A stretch of DNA of 35,439 nt, taken from the NCBI GenBank assembly GCA_004791255.1, contig SRUQ01000013.1, positions 1 through 35,439 on the forward strand. The letters run 5' to 3'. The notes beneath the pieces were generated by a model, which saw only the letters and a list, made by a program, of their open reading frames with translations, was not told the DNA's origin and searched no databases. This DNA is from a bacterium M00.F.Ca.ET.205.01.1.1. Its GTDB lineage: Bacteria > Pseudomonadota > Alphaproteobacteria > Rhizobiales > Rhizobiaceae. Within the stretch, counting starts at the first letter, position 1; every line of letters begins with the position of its first letter. Below are positions 23,189-31,346 of the stretch, piece by piece. A program made the position numbers and the translations under genes.

Positions 23189-24355
23189 ATGAAAATCACG
23201 AGCATTCGGCCGTGGCTGATCAAGTCAGACGCATCCTATTGGGGAGAGTATCTGTTCGTCGAAGTGACGACCGACGAGGGGGTGAGTGGCTGGGGGGAGA
23301 TCACCACCACCACCAGGCTCGCCAACCGGGCGCTCTGTACGATCCTGCGGCAGATCGGCGTCGCCATGACCGGCGAGGACCCTGCGCGCATCGAGTATCT
23401 CTGGCACAAGATTTTCCGCAGCTTCACCTATATGGGCAGCCGCGGCGCTGCCGTCGAATGCGTAAGCGCGATCGATATAGCTCTCTGGGATATCAGGGGC
23501 AAAGTTCTCGGCAAGCCGATTTACGAGCTCCTGGGCGGGCCGGTGCGCGACGAAATCGCACTCTACACCCATCCCAACCAAGCCAAATTTACCAGCAAGG
23601 AGGCTGTGGTCCGCGAAATCTTGGATATAGTCGAATCCGGACACACGGCGCTCAAGTTCGATCCTTTCCCCCATCAGGGCCGCACCGCCGAGGGCCTGTC
23701 GCGCGAACAGCGGGACGGCTACCTCGATGGCAGCATGACCCGCAAGGACGAGCGCGAAGCGGCTGAACTCACGGCTCTGATCCGCGAAACGGCAGGCCCT
23801 GACGTCGACATCCTTATCGATGCGCATGGCCGCTTCGACGTTCCCACCGCGATTCGTCTGTGCCGCAGCCTCGAGGAAGCCGGCCAGATCGACTGGTTCG
23901 AAGAGCCCTGCCCACCCGAGAGCCTCAACGCGCTCAAGCAGGTGCGTGAGAAGGTCACTGCCGCTATATCGTGGGGTGAGCGCGGCCACACGAAGTGGGA
24001 TTTCGTGCCGGTGCTCGAGAACAGGCTCGCCGACTACATCATGCCTGACGTCACCTGGACCGGCGGCGTCACCGAACTCAAGAAGATTTCCGCCCTCTGT
24101 GAAGCCTACTACGTCCCGGTCTCGCCGCATGACGCCGCGGGGCCTATCAACGTGGTCGCCGGGGCGCAGGTGATGATGACCGTTCCTAACTTCTACAAAC
24201 TCGAAACATCGGAGTGGAACCTGGGCAAGTACGATCATCTCATCGACAGGCCACTCGACATTTCGAACGGCAGCCTCAAGCTGACCTCGAAGCCTGGCCT
24301 CGGCGTTGAGATGAACCGCGACTACCTTCAGGCCCATGAGATCGAGCTAGGCTAG
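23189..24355 (+). CDS. Enolase-superfamily sugar-acid dehydratase, galactonate-dehydratase type (second copy)
   Basis: A 388-residue mandelate racemase/enolase-superfamily protein. The capping domain carries LFVEVTTDEGVSGWGEITTT. In the barrel, Lys156-Phe-Asp158 (TALKFDPFPH), Asp211-Ala-His213 (LIDAHGRF), Glu238 (WFEEP), Glu264 (WGERG) and His314 (SPHDAAGP) match the DgoD-like arrangement of base, metal ligands and acid. It is clearly not a duplicate of the dehydratase at 16381-17544: loops and C terminus differ. ATG 23189 follows AAGG. It lies 55 bases after the GntR gene and heads a run of three such genes. Probable substrate: an aldonate or uronate-derived acid. Confidence 0.88.
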   Translation: MKITSIRPWLIKSDASYWGEYLFVEVTTDEGVSGWGEITTTTRLANRALCTILRQIGVAMTGEDPARIEYLWHKIFRSFTYMGSRGAAVECVSAIDIALWDIRGKVLGKPIYELLGGPVRDEIALYTHPNQAKFTSKEAVVREILDIVESGHTALKFDPFPHQGRTAEGLSREQRDGYLDGSMTRKDEREAAELTALIRETAGPDVDILIDAHGRFDVPTAIRLCRSLEEAGQIDWFEEPCPPESLNALKQVREKVTAAISWGERGHTKWDFVPVLENRLADYIMPDVTWTGGVTELKKISALCEAYYVPVSPHDAAGPINVVAGAQVMMTVPNFYKLETSEWNLGKYDHLIDRPLDISNGSLKLTSKPGLGVEMNRDYLQAHEIELG

Positions 24356-24416
24356 CAGCGCTCTACGCCGGCCTCCCTGCGGGCAGTGAGCCCGCCGACC
24401 AGAACGAGGATAAATC

Positions 24417-25775
24417 ATGCCAAAGACCGGTGGAGCCGACGAGGCCCTCGAGCGGGTAAACACGAACTCCACGCCGTCCGACCTTCGCATCACCGACATG
24501 CGAGTGGCCGAAATCGTCGGCGCACCGTTCACCTCGGCGCTGCTCAAGATCTACACCAACCAGGGCATAGTCGGGCTTGGCGAGGTGCGCGATGGCGCCA
24601 GCGCCACCTATGCGCTGATGCTGAAGAGCCGGTTGCTGGGCGAGAACCCTTGCGATGTCGATCGCCTGTTCCGCCGGATCAGGCAGTTCGGCGGGCACGG
24701 CCGGCAAGGCGGCGGCGTCTCGGCGGTCGAAATCGCGTTGTGGGATCTCGCCGGCAAGGCCTACGGCGTCCCCATCTACCAAATGCTGGGCGGCAAGTTT
24801 CGCGACAAGGTGCGTGTCTATTGCGATACCGATGCGGAGAAGCCGAGCGGCACCGAAACCGGCAAGCGCCTCAAGGAACGCATGGGCCGCGGCTTCACCT
24901 TCCTCAAGATGGACCTGGGCTTGATGCAGATCGCACACGTCCCAGGCGCCGTGGTCGCACCCGCTGGCGCGCTTGAAGGGTTTCACGGCAATCCGCGCGG
25001 CCGTGGCGGCACGCTCGAGGAGCGCAAGGCCCGCAACCTCGCCTATGACGCGCAGAACGTGCAGCACCCGTTCACAGGACTGCATTTCACCGAGAAGGGG
25101 ATCGACCTGCTCGAGCAATATATCCACGAGGTTCGCGAGGTCATCGGATACGAGATCCCGCTCGCCATCGATCACGTCGGCCACATCTCGCTGCAGGACG
25201 GCATACGCCTGTCGCGCCGTATCGAGAAATACGTGCCAGCCTGGCTCGAGGACGTAGTTCCCTGGCAATACACCGAGCAATACCGACAGTTGCAGCAAGC
25301 GACGTCGGTGCCGATCTGCACCGGCGAGGACATCTACCTCAAGGAGGCCTTCGAGCCTCTGCTGAAGAGCGGTGGCCTCTCTGTCGTCCACCCGGACCTG
25401 CTCACCAGCGGTGGCATCCTCGAGACCAAGAAGATCGGCGACATGGCGCAGGATCACGGGGTCGCCATGGCGATCCACATGGCCGAAAGCCCGATCGCCG
25501 CAATGGCCGCCGCACATGTCGCGACCGCGACCGAAAACTTCATGGCGCTCGAATACCACTCCGCCGATGTCGACTGGTGGGACGATATCGTCACCGGCCT
25601 TCCCAAGCCGCTCGTCAAGGACGGCTTTATCACCGTTCCAGACAAGCCGGGCCTGGGGATTGACGACGTCGTCGACGAGGTGATCTCGCAGCATCTGCAG
25701 CCGGGGGTCACTGGTATCTGGCAGCCGACGGATCGCTGGGACGACGACTATTCCTGGGATCGCACCTGGAGCTGA
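24417..25775 (+). CDS. Enolase-superfamily (mandelate racemase-like) protein, extended form
   Basis: A 452-residue protein, about 60 residues longer than standard members. The first ~20 residues are an unrelated polar leader; ATG 24417 has AGGA at the right distance, and ATG 24498 would remove it. Key barrel residues are Lys164-Met-Asp166 (TFLKMDLG), Asp252-His253 (AIDHVGH), Glu278 (LEDVVPW), Glu304 (CTGEDIYLKE) and His354 (AIHMAESP). An insertion of roughly 60 residues (about 170-230, including AGALEGFHGNPRGRGG) lies between the Lys strand and the first metal ligand. Dehydratase or epimerase on a sugar acid is likely; substrate unknown. It is in the same operon as its neighbours. Confidence 0.85.
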   Translation: MPKTGGADEALERVNTNSTPSDLRITDMRVAEIVGAPFTSALLKIYTNQGIVGLGEVRDGASATYALMLKSRLLGENPCDVDRLFRRIRQFGGHGRQGGGVSAVEIALWDLAGKAYGVPIYQMLGGKFRDKVRVYCDTDAEKPSGTETGKRLKERMGRGFTFLKMDLGLMQIAHVPGAVVAPAGALEGFHGNPRGRGGTLEERKARNLAYDAQNVQHPFTGLHFTEKGIDLLEQYIHEVREVIGYEIPLAIDHVGHISLQDGIRLSRRIEKYVPAWLEDVVPWQYTEQYRQLQQATSVPICTGEDIYLKEAFEPLLKSGGLSVVHPDLLTSGGILETKKIGDMAQDHGVAMAIHMAESPIAAMAAAHVATATENFMALEYHSADVDWWDDIVTGLPKPLVKDGFITVPDKPGLGIDDVVDEVISQHLQPGVTGIWQPTDRWDDDYSWDRTWS

Positions 25776-25790
25776 GGCGAAGAACCGAAG

Positions 25791-26990
25791 ATGAAGATCA
25801 CCGACCTGCGCTGTGCCGTCATCGGCAGGCATCCCATCGTGCGCATCGTGACCGACGAAGGCCTCTACGGCCTGGGCGAAGTCGAGTTCACCAAGACCTA
25901 CCTCAAGCCCTTTGTGCTGCATTTCCGCGAGGCGCTGATCGGCGAGGACCCGACCGACGTCGAGCGGGTGATGCTGAAGATCCGCCAGCGCGGCTCTTTC
26001 AAGCCCTATGGCGCGGCGGTTAGCGCCATCGAGCATGCGCTGTGGGACATTGCCGGCAAGGCTACAGGCGTGCCGGTCTACAAGCTGCTTGGTGGCAAGG
26101 TGCGCGATAAGGTGCGCGTCTACAACGGCTCGATCCGCCGGAAGCGCACGGGCGACCGGCCGGAGGACTACGCCGCCGACGTCAAATGGATGATGGAGCA
26201 GCCGCAGAATTTCTTCATGGTCAAGCAAGGGATCTCCTTCCACTCCAACATGAAGGACACGATCGAGGGCTTCCACTACGGCGTGACTCAGAAGAAGGCC
26301 GGCTATCACGGCGCCATGGATCAGGGCGTGATCAGCGAGCGCGGTTTCAACCATATGCTCGACTGCGTGATCGCGATGAAGGAAGTGCTGGGCGACAAGG
26401 TCAGCCTTGCGCTCGACTGCGGCCCGGGCTGGATGCTGCCCGATGCGATCAAGTTCGCTCGCGCCGTCGAGAAGTACAATCTGATGTGGCTGGAGGACAT
26501 GCTGACCGGCGATTATGTGCCGTGGGTCAATCCGCAGGCCTATCGGGAGCTGACCACCTCCACCTCGACGCCAATCCATACCGGCGAGCAGATCTACCTC
26601 AGGCACAATTTCAAGGAGCTGATCGAGACTCAGGCGGTGCGCGTCATCGGCCCGGATCCCGCCGACATTGGCGGCATAGCCGAGCTCAAATGGGTCGCCG
26701 AGCACGCTTACATGCACTCGATCCTGATGGCGCCGCACGGCACAGCGAATGGCCTGCTCGGCCTCGGTGCGCTGATCAATGTCTGCGCCACCTTGCCCGC
26801 CAACTACATCGCCTTCGAATACCCGAGCGCCTCCGACCCCTGGTGGGAGGATCTCGTAATCGGCCTGCCGACGCAGATCGTGAAGGACAGCATGGTGGAC
26901 CTGCTGGAAGCGCCGGGGCTGGGGCTCGATATCAATGCCGAAGCGGCCAAAAAGTATCTCGGGGAAGAGGATGCCGGCTTCTTCGACTGA
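25791..26990 (+). CDS. Enolase-superfamily (mandelate racemase-like) protein, fourth in the island
   Basis: A 399-residue protein starting 15 bases after the previous gene. Capping-domain marks are IVTDEGLYGLGEVEF and the helix SAIEHALWDIAGKATGVPVY. Barrel residues: Lys145 (FMVKQGIS), Asp209-Cys210 (LALDCGPGW), Glu235 (WLEDML), Glu265 (HTGEQIYL) and His316 (APHGTANG). It shares with the upstream protein the insertion before the first metal ligand (TIEGFHYG here, ALEGFHGN there), the W/LED and TGE[D/Q]IYL motifs and the PxWWxDxVxGLP segment near the C terminus. The two therefore form a subfamily pair. Replacement of the residue after Asp by Cys may alter chemistry. Confidence 0.85.
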   Translation: MKITDLRCAVIGRHPIVRIVTDEGLYGLGEVEFTKTYLKPFVLHFREALIGEDPTDVERVMLKIRQRGSFKPYGAAVSAIEHALWDIAGKATGVPVYKLLGGKVRDKVRVYNGSIRRKRTGDRPEDYAADVKWMMEQPQNFFMVKQGISFHSNMKDTIEGFHYGVTQKKAGYHGAMDQGVISERGFNHMLDCVIAMKEVLGDKVSLALDCGPGWMLPDAIKFARAVEKYNLMWLEDMLTGDYVPWVNPQAYRELTTSTSTPIHTGEQIYLRHNFKELIETQAVRVIGPDPADIGGIAELKWVAEHAYMHSILMAPHGTANGLLGLGALINVCATLPANYIAFEYPSASDPWWEDLVIGLPTQIVKDSMVDLLEAPGLGLDINAEAAKKYLGEEDAGFFD

Positions 26991-27094
26991 ACCGTCGTTC
27001 TTTGCACCTTAAAGCTGCCGGTCCGCTTTCGTGAAGAGTTTCGGGCGCCGGTAGGCGTACGAAAGTCCCTGGGGAACGAACCCGCCGTGCTTGT

Positions 27095-28156
27095 TTATGA
27101 ATGACACGTATTTGCAGCCTTCAGCGCTTCGGCACGGGACGCTTGGCGCAGATCCGCGATCCGTCGAACTGAAGCGTAGAACCTTGGATAGTCGCCGGAA
27201 CACAAGTCGAACAAGCGTAGAAATGCCGGAACCTGTTCGCCGTAGACGGAAGTCGCAGCGAGCTTTGCATTGTTGATCGGGGCATTGAACCAGGCGTCGT
27301 ATCCTCGGTATCCGGCCCAGCGCTTGTCGCGCATTTGCCGGTAGCGCATCCGGAGCTTGTCTATCGTGGCTGCTTTGGCAGCCGCCATCTGTTCCGGGGT
27401 CCGTGAACTTTCATAGACCTGCGCCAACTCGGCTCGAGTTCTCGACACCAGTCCGAGAAAATCAGCGCTGCGCCTGCGATCGGCTTCGTAGCGGCGCAAT
27501 CCGGCGCGATCGCCAGCGGTCCGGAGCCATTTCCTCACGCCGGTGGTTTCCACGGCAACTGCGAAAGCCTCATTGAATGCGGAGTCGTCGTCTACATAGA
27601 GGCGCTGATGTGCCAGTTCATGAAAGATAAGGCTCGCAAGATACGTGTCGTCCTGACGGAGCATGGTGCTTAGCAACGGGTCACTGGACCAACCCAGTGT
27701 AGAGTATGCGGTGACGCCCGTGACATAGACGTCCAGCCCCTGCCCATGAAGTTCGACAGCGCTTTCTTTCGCGGATTTCTGCGCAAAGTAACCCCGGTAC
27801 GGAACGCAGCCGAAAACCGGAAAGCACCATGTTCGTGGCGTCAGCGAGAACTGCGGCGCGGCAAAAACGGCCCAGGTCACGGCGTCCCGGCCGATGTCGA
27901 CATAACTGCGATAGCTATGGTTCTCGGGCAGCGCCAGTTCATCCGTCGCAAACCGTCTTATGGTGCTCGCCGACGTCAACCTGTTGCGCAACGCCTCAGG
28001 CGTCGAAGGGTCATGGATCAGTTTTCCAACATTTTCGCGCGCCGCCATGATCTGCGCGTGGCCCTCCAACGACTGCGCATAGTAGGAAATGCTTGTGCAA
28101 CCGGTCATCCCGGACGCCATCATCACCCAGGCAAGCAATCGAAAAACGCGCTTCAC
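27095..28156 (-). CDS. Putative lipoprotein aminopeptidase (zinc, HEXXH)
   Basis: About 353 residues from GTG 28156. The first 20 residues form a lipoprotein signal (VKRVFRLLAWVMMASGMTGC) with Cys20 as the lipidation site, so the protein is probably anchored in the outer or inner membrane facing the periplasm. The zinc-peptidase motif HELAH is at ~179-183 (LASLIFHELAHQRLYV), followed by FNEAFAVAVETTGVRKWL, which would supply the third ligand. The pattern matches the predicted aminopeptidases of COG4324. The longer frame up to ATG 28201 would bury the lipobox. Two 16-base direct repeats lie just upstream. Confidence 0.85.
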   Translation of the reverse strand: MKRVFRLLAWVMMASGMTGCTSISYYAQSLEGHAQIMAARENVGKLIHDPSTPEALRNRLTSASTIRRFATDELALPENHSYRSYVDIGRDAVTWAVFAAPQFSLTPRTWCFPVFGCVPYRGYFAQKSAKESAVELHGQGLDVYVTGVTAYSTLGWSSDPLLSTMLRQDDTYLASLIFHELAHQRLYVDDDSAFNEAFAVAVETTGVRKWLRTAGDRAGLRRYEADRRRSADFLGLVSRTRAELAQVYESSRTPEQMAAAKAATIDKLRMRYRQMRDKRWAGYRGYDAWFNAPINNAKLAATSVYGEQVPAFLRLFDLCSGDYPRFYASVRRIADLRQASRAEALKAANTCHS

Positions 28157-28198
28157 AGCTTGCCCATCTCCCCGCGGAGCAAATGTCCCGATTGCCCG

Positions 28199-28233
28199 CA
28201 TGTCTCAAACAGGCCCCCATGTCTCAAACAGGC
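28199..28233. repeat. Tandem 16-base direct repeat upstream of the aminopeptidase gene
   Basis: CATGTCTCAAACAGGC occurs at 28199-28214 and again at 28218-28233, a 19-base period. A TTGACG lies just beyond on the minus strand (about 28247-28252), so the repeats fall in the probable promoter or leader of the aminopeptidase gene. They may be regulator half-sites or a local duplication. Confidence 0.6.
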
Positions 28234-28305
28234 GGCGCAATTTTCGTCAAGATCAGGAGGGGCTTCCGGTCGGATTTTCGACTTGGCAGGATTGGCTAGC
28301 CGCGG

Positions 28306-29058
28306 CTAACCGTGGACATGCGACAATTCAAACCCGTCTCCGGGCCGAGCCGCGAACAGCCGTTCCTCGGCAGGCCGGAACATGTCCTCGAAGGCCAACT
28401 CGTGCTCAAACACCACGCCACCAACGTCCACCGCAAGAACCTCTTCGGCGCCTTGCGGTGCGAAATAGATCTGCGAGACGCTTGCGCGGATACGCTCGCC
28501 AATCTTCTTGGCGTCGGCCTCGGTTGCTCCGGGAAGGAATACGCCGAAAATGGAGGCGCCTACGCGGCCAACAATATCCTGAGAACGTACAGAAGATCGG
28601 ATGGTCGAGGCTATGAGACGTAAGGCTTCGTCACCCGAGCCAAGACCAAAGCGTCGATTGATGGCGCGCAGATGTTCGGGGTGAATCACAAGGAAAGCGC
28701 CCGATCGCGGGCCTGGTGCGGCATTTCTGACCGCCCTGCGGTCGACAAGTGATGTGAAAACCGTTCCGTTCAGGCAGCCGGTCAGTGCATCATAGGTCGC
28801 TGCCTTGTTGAGCTCCCGCCGATAGCGACGGATATCGGCCAGCTTCAGGCCTACGAACACAAACAGCGGCAGGCAAATCACCAGGGGCAGAACCGTTGCG
28901 GTGATCACGCCACGTCCGAATGGCGTCAGCGCATCACTGAAAAAAAGCAAATAGTTCAAAGCAAGCGAGACGCACAGACTGCCGATCGTTCCCAGGACAG
29001 CCAACTGCACGATACTCTTCCAGTCTTGCGCTGGGGCGTCCGCGGGTGCTTTGGTCAC
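28306..29058 (-). CDS. Membrane protein with degenerate GGDEF domain
   Basis: A 250-residue protein starting at GTG 29058 with AGGAG upstream. Two transmembrane helices (~16-40 and ~51-73) anchor a cytoplasmic GGDEF-type domain beginning at YDALTGCLNGTVF (~89). The mid-domain GLGSGDEALRLIASTIRSSV is conserved, but the catalytic loop is RVGASIFGVFLPG (165-177), so the signature reads GASIF in place of GGDEF. It therefore should not make cyclic di-GMP; it could bind GTP or a partner, or be vestigial. It lies in a same-strand run with envelope genes. Confidence 0.85.
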   Translation of the reverse strand: MTKAPADAPAQDWKSIVQLAVLGTIGSLCVSLALNYLLFFSDALTPFGRGVITATVLPLVICLPLFVFVGLKLADIRRYRRELNKAATYDALTGCLNGTVFTSLVDRRAVRNAAPGPRSGAFLVIHPEHLRAINRRFGLGSGDEALRLIASTIRSSVRSQDIVGRVGASIFGVFLPGATEADAKKIGERIRASVSQIYFAPQGAEEVLAVDVGGVVFEHELAFEDMFRPAEERLFAARPGDGFELSHVHG

Positions 29059-29157
29059 AAGCCGGTCTCCTGTTCGAATCGCAAGAGTATGGTCGGCAGG
29101 TTACGATTTCAGTTGCAGGGAACAATACAATTTGATGGATCGGGTAGATCTTCCGGC

Positions 29158-29183
29158 CAGGGATCGGCCTCGGGAGATCCCTG
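29158..29183. terminator. Hairpin after the SNase-like gene, possible terminator
   Basis: CAGGGATC and GATCCCTG (8-bp stem, 10-base loop) lie 27 bases beyond the stop of the minus-strand SNase-like gene and before the GGDEF gene. No T-run follows on the minus strand, so it is at best a weak terminator. Confidence 0.35.
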
Positions 29184-29209
29184 ATCGCGCCGCCGCATAG
29201 CCGATGCCC

Positions 29210-29896
29210 TTATTTGGGTGGGCCGAAGATTCCCATTTCCGCCGTCCTGGCCACGACTTCAGCCTTGCCATAGATGCCGTTCGGCAAGGCCAGGGCCCAG
29301 CCATTGGATACAAGCCAGGCGCCAACATCCTGCTTGCCCAGTTTGCACGGCGCGGCGATCGGGAAACGGTCAGTTTCGGGTGGCACGAAACATTTCAGCG
29401 CCCGTCCGCGAAGCCAGCGGTTGAAAGCCGCGCGCGCCCGCTGCCCGCAAGGCCAGGAGATATCGCCGGACAGGCATGTCCTGTCGATGTCGACGCCCTC
29501 AACTTCGCTGATCGTCACTTTTCGGCCCATGGATTCGAAACCAGCCGACGATGTGACCACTGGGTTGAAGAGCAATATCTCCCGCCAATCCTGCGGCATC
29601 GGCGTTGCCGGAGGCGCAAGGCCAAGTTCGCCAAGCGGCGAACGCGGTTCCACGCGCTCTATGTCCGATGTCTCGATCTGCGGCGGCGCGATGAGGTCCT
29701 GAGCGATCTTGCGTGCTGAATTGGAGACAAAGCGAGCCGGGCGCTGCGGTTCCTCGTTGCCGGCTTGAGGGGCCGAGGCAACAACAGACCTGTCGACCGG
29801 AAAGAACGCCGCGGCCTGGACGATCAACAAAGTCCCGATCAGCAGCTCGAGGCTGCCGATTGCAATCGTGATGCGAGCGTGTTGGGGTTTGCCCAT
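29210..29896 (-). CDS. Membrane-anchored thermonuclease (SNase)-like protein
   Basis: A 228-residue protein with one N-terminal helix (ITIAIGSLELLIGTLLIVQA), then a Pro/Ala-rich linker to ~100. The C-terminal part resembles the SNase-like domain common in Rhizobiales: FESMGRKVTISEVEGVDIDR, WPCGQRARAAFNRWLRGRAL, CKLGKQDVGAWLVSNGWA and the terminal AEMGIFGPPK. The usual nuclease catalytic Arg and Glu positions are not clearly kept, so nuclease activity is uncertain; Cys pairs suggest an extracytoplasmic location. ATG 29896 is preferred over the adjacent TTG. The function is unknown. Confidence 0.75.
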   Translation of the reverse strand: MGKPQHARITIAIGSLELLIGTLLIVQAAAFFPVDRSVVASAPQAGNEEPQRPARFVSNSARKIAQDLIAPPQIETSDIERVEPRSPLGELGLAPPATPMPQDWREILLFNPVVTSSAGFESMGRKVTISEVEGVDIDRTCLSGDISWPCGQRARAAFNRWLRGRALKCFVPPETDRFPIAAPCKLGKQDVGAWLVSNGWALALPNGIYGKAEVVARTAEMGIFGPPK

Positions 29897-29963
29897 CAAG
29901 CTACGCCGCGTCTCGAGCCTGATTCATCCCGCTGGGGTCGGGATGGGCTCCATCTGTTTGCTT

Positions 29964-30012
29964 GAGCATGATCTTTTCCGAAAGCCGGATTCCATTTTTC
30001 GGGATCATGCTC
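29964..30012. repeat. REP-like palindrome (GAGCATGATC element)
   Basis: GAGCATGATC and GATCATGCTC form perfect 10-base arms, with an inner CCGAAA/TTTCGG pairing. I recognise this as a very common intergenic palindrome of Rhizobiales genomes. It lies between the LpoA-like gene and the SNase-like gene on the minus strand, where it could act as a transcript-end structure. Confidence 0.8.
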
Positions 30013-30040
30013 CGGGCGGGTTCCACGCCGATCGCGCCGG

Positions 30041-31240
30041 TTAGAAGCCCGATGTTGATTTGGCAACCAGCTTGAGTGCACCTTTTTCAATCCGATAAAG
30101 CGGCATCGACCGTTCGCTGGATCCATCGGCGCGAAACCGGAACAAGCCGGTCGACCCACGAAACCCGCTAGGGTTCTCGAAGACCTTTCTGTTGAAACTG
30201 TCGGGTCCAAGTGCGCTTGCGACCCCCGCTGTCAGGGCGACCATATCGTACGCATAGGCGACGTTGACATCGGGTTGGTAGTTGAAGGTCGTCTTGAAGC
30301 GTGCGGCGATGGGGCCGGTCTCGCGCGGGTCGAGCGTCGCGATGTAGGCACCTTCAAAAAGCGGATCGATCGGATGGTCCAGCCAGCGGTTTGTCCCTAC
30401 AACCGAGGTCGCCTTTCCTGGAATGCCTTTTGATTTCAGGGCGATAAGCATCGGCGTCGGACTGCCATCGCCACTGGCGACGATGACGGCGTCGGGAGCG
30501 TCGACGAGCGACCCCATATCGGCCACCGCCTTTGCGCCGCCATCGGCGGCCGAGTAGGGGATGGTGACGGCAATGTTGGCGCCATAGACGCTGAGGCTGT
30601 TGGCGACCCGATGCTCAACGGCATCGGCATTCCCGCCTGCCGGCACAAGCAGGACAAATTTCTTTCCGCCCTTGGCGGCGATCGCTCCGGCACCCGCCGC
30701 GGCGCTGTCGGCTTCGCTGAGGCAAACGGCGTAAACGCCGGGACCGCCGGCAAAATTATCGGCAAGAGCCAGAACCGGCGGCCGATTCGAGCCGGACAGT
30801 TTGGCGACATGCTGCGCCGCGGGCAGTTCGGCTGGGCCAATGACAACTTTCGCCCCCGACGTTATGGCCTTTATCGCCAATTGTTGGGAATAGCCTACGT
30901 CTCCCCGGGTGTCTTCGACCGTCAGCGTAAGCAAGGGATTGCCAAGGTCGGTCATCGCCAGCTTGGCCGCGTCGAGCATCTTCCTGCCGGTTTCGCCCGC
31001 GGCTCCAGGCGCCGACAGGGGCAGCAGCACCGCGACCTTTGTCGGCCCCGTCCCGAGGGACTGCGACGCCTGGCTTGGGCTGGCCACGGCGCTTGCGGCC
31101 GGTTGATTGCCCGGGTCAATGGCGGCCGGCTCCAAAACCTCGGACACGCCGCCTTTCGACTGGCAGCCCAGCAACGATCCCGCCAGCACCAGGGCAACCG
31201 CCCACATTCGCAGACAGGGGACCCGTCGGCCAAATTCCAT
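30041..31240 (-). CDS. Lipoprotein, penicillin-binding-protein-activator-like (type 1 periplasmic binding fold)
   Basis: A 399-residue lipoprotein. The signal runs to the lipobox LLGC (MEFGRRVPCLRMWAVALVLA then GSLLGCQSK). After a ~45-residue Ala/Pro-rich linker comes a branched-chain-amino-acid-binding-like fold (VAVLLPLSAPGAAGETGRKM, LDAAKLAMTDLG, VEDTRGDVGYSQQLAIKAIT, VVIGPAELPAAQHVAKLSGS). In alphaproteobacteria such lipoproteins are annotated as LpoA-like activators of peptidoglycan synthases. A lytic transglycosylase gene directly upstream fits a cell-wall role. ATG 31240 follows GGTGGAG; an ATG five codons earlier is also in frame. Confidence 0.85.
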   Translation of the reverse strand: MEFGRRVPCLRMWAVALVLAGSLLGCQSKGGVSEVLEPAAIDPGNQPAASAVASPSQASQSLGTGPTKVAVLLPLSAPGAAGETGRKMLDAAKLAMTDLGNPLLTLTVEDTRGDVGYSQQLAIKAITSGAKVVIGPAELPAAQHVAKLSGSNRPPVLALADNFAGGPGVYAVCLSEADSAAAGAGAIAAKGGKKFVLLVPAGGNADAVEHRVANSLSVYGANIAVTIPYSAADGGAKAVADMGSLVDAPDAVIVASGDGSPTPMLIALKSKGIPGKATSVVGTNRWLDHPIDPLFEGAYIATLDPRETGPIAARFKTTFNYQPDVNVAYAYDMVALTAGVASALGPDSFNRKVFENPSGFRGSTGLFRFRADGSSERSMPLYRIEKGALKLVAKSTSGF

Positions 31241-31319
31241 TGTTGCTCCACCCAATGTGCCGCCGGGTACTGCGACTTGCCCTTCCCGGTCTCTTCTTCA
31301 GTATATGTTACATATGTTG

Positions 31320-31340
31320 CGGCGGATTTGCGTTCCGCCG
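31320..31340. terminator. Hairpin after the lytic transglycosylase gene
   Basis: CGGCGGA and TCCGCCG form a 7-bp stem with a 7-base loop, starting 7 bases beyond the transglycosylase stop on the minus strand. An AT-rich stretch (CAACATATGTAACATATACT) follows, which contains TATACT, a good -10 for the LpoA-like gene. The site may thus mark the boundary between two transcripts. Confidence 0.45.
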
Positions 31341-31346
31341 ATATCA

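Noticed and set aside
24363..26738. A 791-codon open frame on the minus strand, antisense to two enolase-superfamily genes
   Set aside because: Its translation has no recognisable domain and the plus-strand frames are full conserved enzymes. Long antisense frames are expected from the third-position GC bias of such genomes.
27009..27203. A small minus-strand frame overlapping the end of the aminopeptidase gene
   Set aside because: Overlaps a better-supported gene in another frame and is not recognisable.
28294..28311. Near-palindrome at the stop codon of the GGDEF-like gene as a terminator
   Set aside because: Short GC hairpin overlapping the stop codon with no T-run; not enough to call.
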